Part shown: positions 5,274 through 7,235 of the stretch, one piece after another
Layout: every line of letters starts with the position of its first letter
Position numbering within the stretch: the stretch's first letter is position 1
Assembly (NCBI GenBank): GCA_937920335.1
Contig: CALGUT010000517.1
Span: 1 to 7,235 of the forward strand
Direction: 5' to 3'
Length of the DNA: 7,235 nucleotides
From: an uncultured Opitutales bacterium
Lineage (GTDB): Bacteria; Verrucomicrobiota; Verrucomicrobiia; Opitutales; UBA2995
Position numbers and translations under genes: made by a program
Notes under the pieces: generated by a model
What the model was told of the DNA's origin: nothing
The model's database searches: none
The model's input: only the letters and a program-made list of their open reading frames with translations

Positions 5274-6824
5274 ATGTCGGGAGTTATGAAGTGTATCCCC
5301 AGCGTTCAACTTATTCTTAGCCCGTTAATACTCGTCTCAATATTGATGACAGGGTGCTCAAAGCCGGAAAGTGCCTCGAAGGAACGTGTGCGGCCCAATA
5401 TCATATTCGTGATGACGGATGATCATACGCATCATCAAATGAGTCTGACAGGGAATCCGTTGATCAATACCCCGAATTTGGATCGACTCGCTAACGAAGG
5501 CGTCTGGTTCAAAAACGCTTTCTGTACAAACTCTCTCTGCGCACCGGCTCGGGCTACGATCCTGACGGGCTGTCTTTCGAACGTGAACGGGATTCTGGGT
5601 AATTCGGAATCGAAGGACAAAATTGAGCAGCTTGATCCAACGCTTCCCACGTTTCCACTATTGCTTCAGGCTGCAGGTTACCAGACCGGAATTGTGGGCA
5701 AGTGGCATTTGCCGCATGACCCTCGTGGTTTCGATTACTCCTGCATTCTTCCAGGGCAAGGACTCTACTTCGATCCGGAAATGATCGAGAATGGTGAGCG
5801 CAAACAATTCGAAGGCTACGTGACAGATATCATTACCGACAAGGCACTCGATTATTTGGAGGGGCTGAACGACGAAGATCCGTTTTGTTTGGTCTATCAG
5901 CATAAAGGGCCGCACCGACCATTTACGCCTGCGCCACGTCACCAGGATCTGTATTCAGATGTTGAATTTCCTTATCCGGAAACGTTCAACGACGACTACG
6001 CGACCCGTCTGGTGGCGGGGAAGGCTGCCGATATGAAGTTCGAACAAAGTATCGCGCGTGACTACGGCGATATCTTTGGGGAAATGACGGAAGAGGATAA
6101 AAAGAAATGGATCTACCAGCGTTATGTGAAGGACCACTACCGGGCGATGCAAAGCATCGACGAAGGGCTGGGACGCGTGCTCGACTATCTGGATGAAACG
6201 GGTCAGGCCGAAAATACCTTAATTATTTATACGACCGATAACGGTTTCTATCTGGGGGAATATGGCTGGTATGATAAACGTTTTATGTATGAACCCTCGT
6301 TGAGAATTCCGTTTCTTGTTCGCTATCCGAACGGTGTGGAGGCTGGCAAGGTCGAGGAGCGTATGATCATGAATATCGATGTTGCTCCGACGATCCTCGA
6401 TTTTGCAGGAATAGAGGTTCCAGAGGTGATACAGGGGCGAAGCCTAAAACCCGTGCTCCAGGATCAACCTGTCGAGTGGCGGGATCATATTTACTACTCC
6501 TATTATGAAAATACCTGGGCGATGCGTGCGCTCGAGCAAGCCGAGCTGAGTGACCCCTCTTTCAACTTTTTCACGGCTCATCGTATCGGGCCGCACCGAG
6601 GGATTCGAAATGATCGCTACAAACTCATAGAGTATTATAGTGAGAACGATTACTGGGAGTTTTTTGATCTTCAGGAAGATCCGTACGAACTTAATAATGT
6701 GTATAATGAACCTGCTTATGCAGAGCTTGTGATGTCGATGACCGTTCGGCTTCGCGAGACGCAGGAAGAATATTTGGATACCAATACCTGGGATCAACTT
6801 TCACTACCCAATTACACGGATTAA
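5274..6824 (+). CDS. Type I (formylglycine) sulfatase, predicted lipoprotein
   Basis: This 516-residue sulfatase would hydrolyse sulfate esters, probably on a carbohydrate. An N-terminal hydrophobic segment ends in LMTGC with lipobox-like C28, so membrane anchoring outside the cytoplasm is likely, though Met at -3 is not ideal. The catalytic motif is C89-A-P-A-R93, the Cys-type site that must be converted to formylglycine by a maturase not seen in this window. Metal and sulfate ligands are in place: TDDH (D49, D50), GKWH (K143, H145), QHKGPHRP (H210, K211, H214), TDNG (D322, N323) and K335. The C-terminal RNDRYKLIEYY and FDLQEDPYELNN are typical of the arylsulfatase/N-sulfoglucosamine sulfohydrolase-like branch. 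A second ATG at 5286 is possible but has a Shine-Dalgarno only 2 nt away; the first ATG at 5274 follows GGGG at 9 nt. The next gene starts 13 nt downstream, implying one transcript. The substrate cannot be assigned by eye. Confidence 0.93.
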   Translation: MSGVMKCIPSVQLILSPLILVSILMTGCSKPESASKERVRPNIIFVMTDDHTHHQMSLTGNPLINTPNLDRLANEGVWFKNAFCTNSLCAPARATILTGCLSNVNGILGNSESKDKIEQLDPTLPTFPLLLQAAGYQTGIVGKWHLPHDPRGFDYSCILPGQGLYFDPEMIENGERKQFEGYVTDIITDKALDYLEGLNDEDPFCLVYQHKGPHRPFTPAPRHQDLYSDVEFPYPETFNDDYATRLVAGKAADMKFEQSIARDYGDIFGEMTEEDKKKWIYQRYVKDHYRAMQSIDEGLGRVLDYLDETGQAENTLIIYTTDNGFYLGEYGWYDKRFMYEPSLRIPFLVRYPNGVEAGKVEERMIMNIDVAPTILDFAGIEVPEVIQGRSLKPVLQDQPVEWRDHIYYSYYENTWAMRALEQAELSDPSFNFFTAHRIGPHRGIRNDRYKLIEYYSENDYWEFFDLQEDPYELNNVYNEPAYAELVMSMTVRLRETQEEYLDTNTWDQLSLPNYTD

Positions 6825-6837
6825 AAAATACCCCATT

Positions 6838-7235
6838 ATGAACAGACGCGAAGCCCTCTCTCTCCTTACTACCGGATCCGCAGCAGGAATCCTCGGCAAT
6901 TCCTTGCTCAGTAATTCTGCTGGCGCTCAACGCTTCAATGATCGGACTCCGGCCATGGAGCCGATCAAGATTACCAAGGTTAAGATCATTCACACCTATC
7001 CCAACGGCACTGGTTACGGTGTTGTAAAGGTGGAGACAAGCGAACCGGGCCTCTGGGGAATTGGCTGCGCTACCGGCATACGACGTTATGCCACGCTGAC
7101 AGCGGCAGTAGAGGAATACCTCGATCCCTTGCTACGGGGTAAGGATCCTGATAACATAGAGGATATTTGGCAGACCGTGAATGTGAGTACCTACTGGAGG
7201 AATGGTCCCATCCTTAATACCGTGTTAGCCGGACT
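6838..7235 (+). CDS. Tat-leader mandelate racemase / enolase-superfamily protein, 3' truncated
   Basis: The first 132 codons of a gene cut by the window edge. It starts MNRREALSLLTTGSAAG, a twin-arginine leader (R3, R4) with a short hydrophobic region, with likely cleavage around SAGAQ (33-37). The mature part begins IKITKVKIIHTYP, then VVKVETSEPGLWGIGCATG, followed by LDPLLRGKDPDNIEDIW and STYWRNGPILNTVLAG. This is the N-terminal capping domain of the mandelate racemase/muconate lactonizing group. The wording resembles the mannonate/galactonate dehydratase (RspA-like) branch, which dehydrates sugar acids. The catalytic barrel lies outside the window, so activity cannot be judged. It starts 13 nt after the sulfatase stop with no Shine-Dalgarno sequence, suggesting translation in an operon with it. 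A Tat-exported member is unusual relative to cytoplasmic relatives, although such leaders are known in PVC bacteria. Confidence 0.85.
   Translation, partial: MNRREALSLLTTGSAAGILGNSLLSNSAGAQRFNDRTPAMEPIKITKVKIIHTYPNGTGYGVVKVETSEPGLWGIGCATGIRRYATLTAAVEEYLDPLLRGKDPDNIEDIWQTVNVSTYWRNGPILNTVLAG

Noticed and set aside
5435..6993. Several open frames antisense to the sulfatase and enolase-like genes
   Set aside because: They have no recognisable domains and lie opposite strongly conserved genes; they are frame shadows.

Overview
This window looks like Gram-negative chromosomal DNA. Periplasmic signal peptides, a LolD/FtsX-type ABC pair, a lipoprotein sulfatase and a Tat-leader enolase-superfamily protein all fit that. 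The sulfatase plus Tat-leader enolase pair is typical of marine polysaccharide degraders such as Verrucomicrobiota and other PVC bacteria, but the Idi homologue reads like proteobacterial enzymes. The phylum is therefore a guess. No rRNA, tRNA, CRISPR array or insertion sequence was seen.

Left part (1-4008, minus strand, transcribed right to left): a compact isoprenoid and envelope gene set in the order yceI, idi, CrtE/IspA-type polyprenyl diphosphate synthase, FtsX/MacB-type permease, LolD-type ATPase, and a next gene cut by the window edge. Junctions are tight: 3 nt between yceI and idi, 72 nt between idi and the synthase, 5 nt between the synthase and the permease, an 8-nt overlap between permease and ATPase, and 15 nt before the last gene. 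Idi makes DMAPP from IPP, the synthase condenses these into a longer prenyl diphosphate, and YceI is a secreted isoprenoid-binding protein family. The ABC pair is of the type that moves lipids or other envelope substrates. Read together (inference), this may be a make-and-move module for an isoprenoid lipid. Two enzymes carry oddities: idi has an in-frame TAA at codon 112 with every expected active-site residue intact on both sides, and the synthase appears to lack the lysine of the IPP-binding GGKRxRP motif.

Centre (4009-4114): the divergent intergenic region between yceI and a rightward gene for a secreted, cysteine-free thioredoxin-like protein. It holds six ATGAA/TTCAT half-sites spaced exactly 11 bp apart and arranged symmetrically around position 4062.5, nearly the midpoint of the gap. 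This looks like an operator shared by both directions and is the most striking non-coding signal here.

Right part (4616-7235): a leftward RibD-C/dihydrofolate-reductase-like gene converges on the thioredoxin-like gene. A rightward pair follows, a type I (formylglycine) sulfatase lipoprotein and, 13 nt later, the start of a Tat-leader mandelate racemase/enolase-superfamily gene that runs off the window. The pair suggests desulfation followed by sugar-acid dehydration in catabolism of a sulfated sugar.
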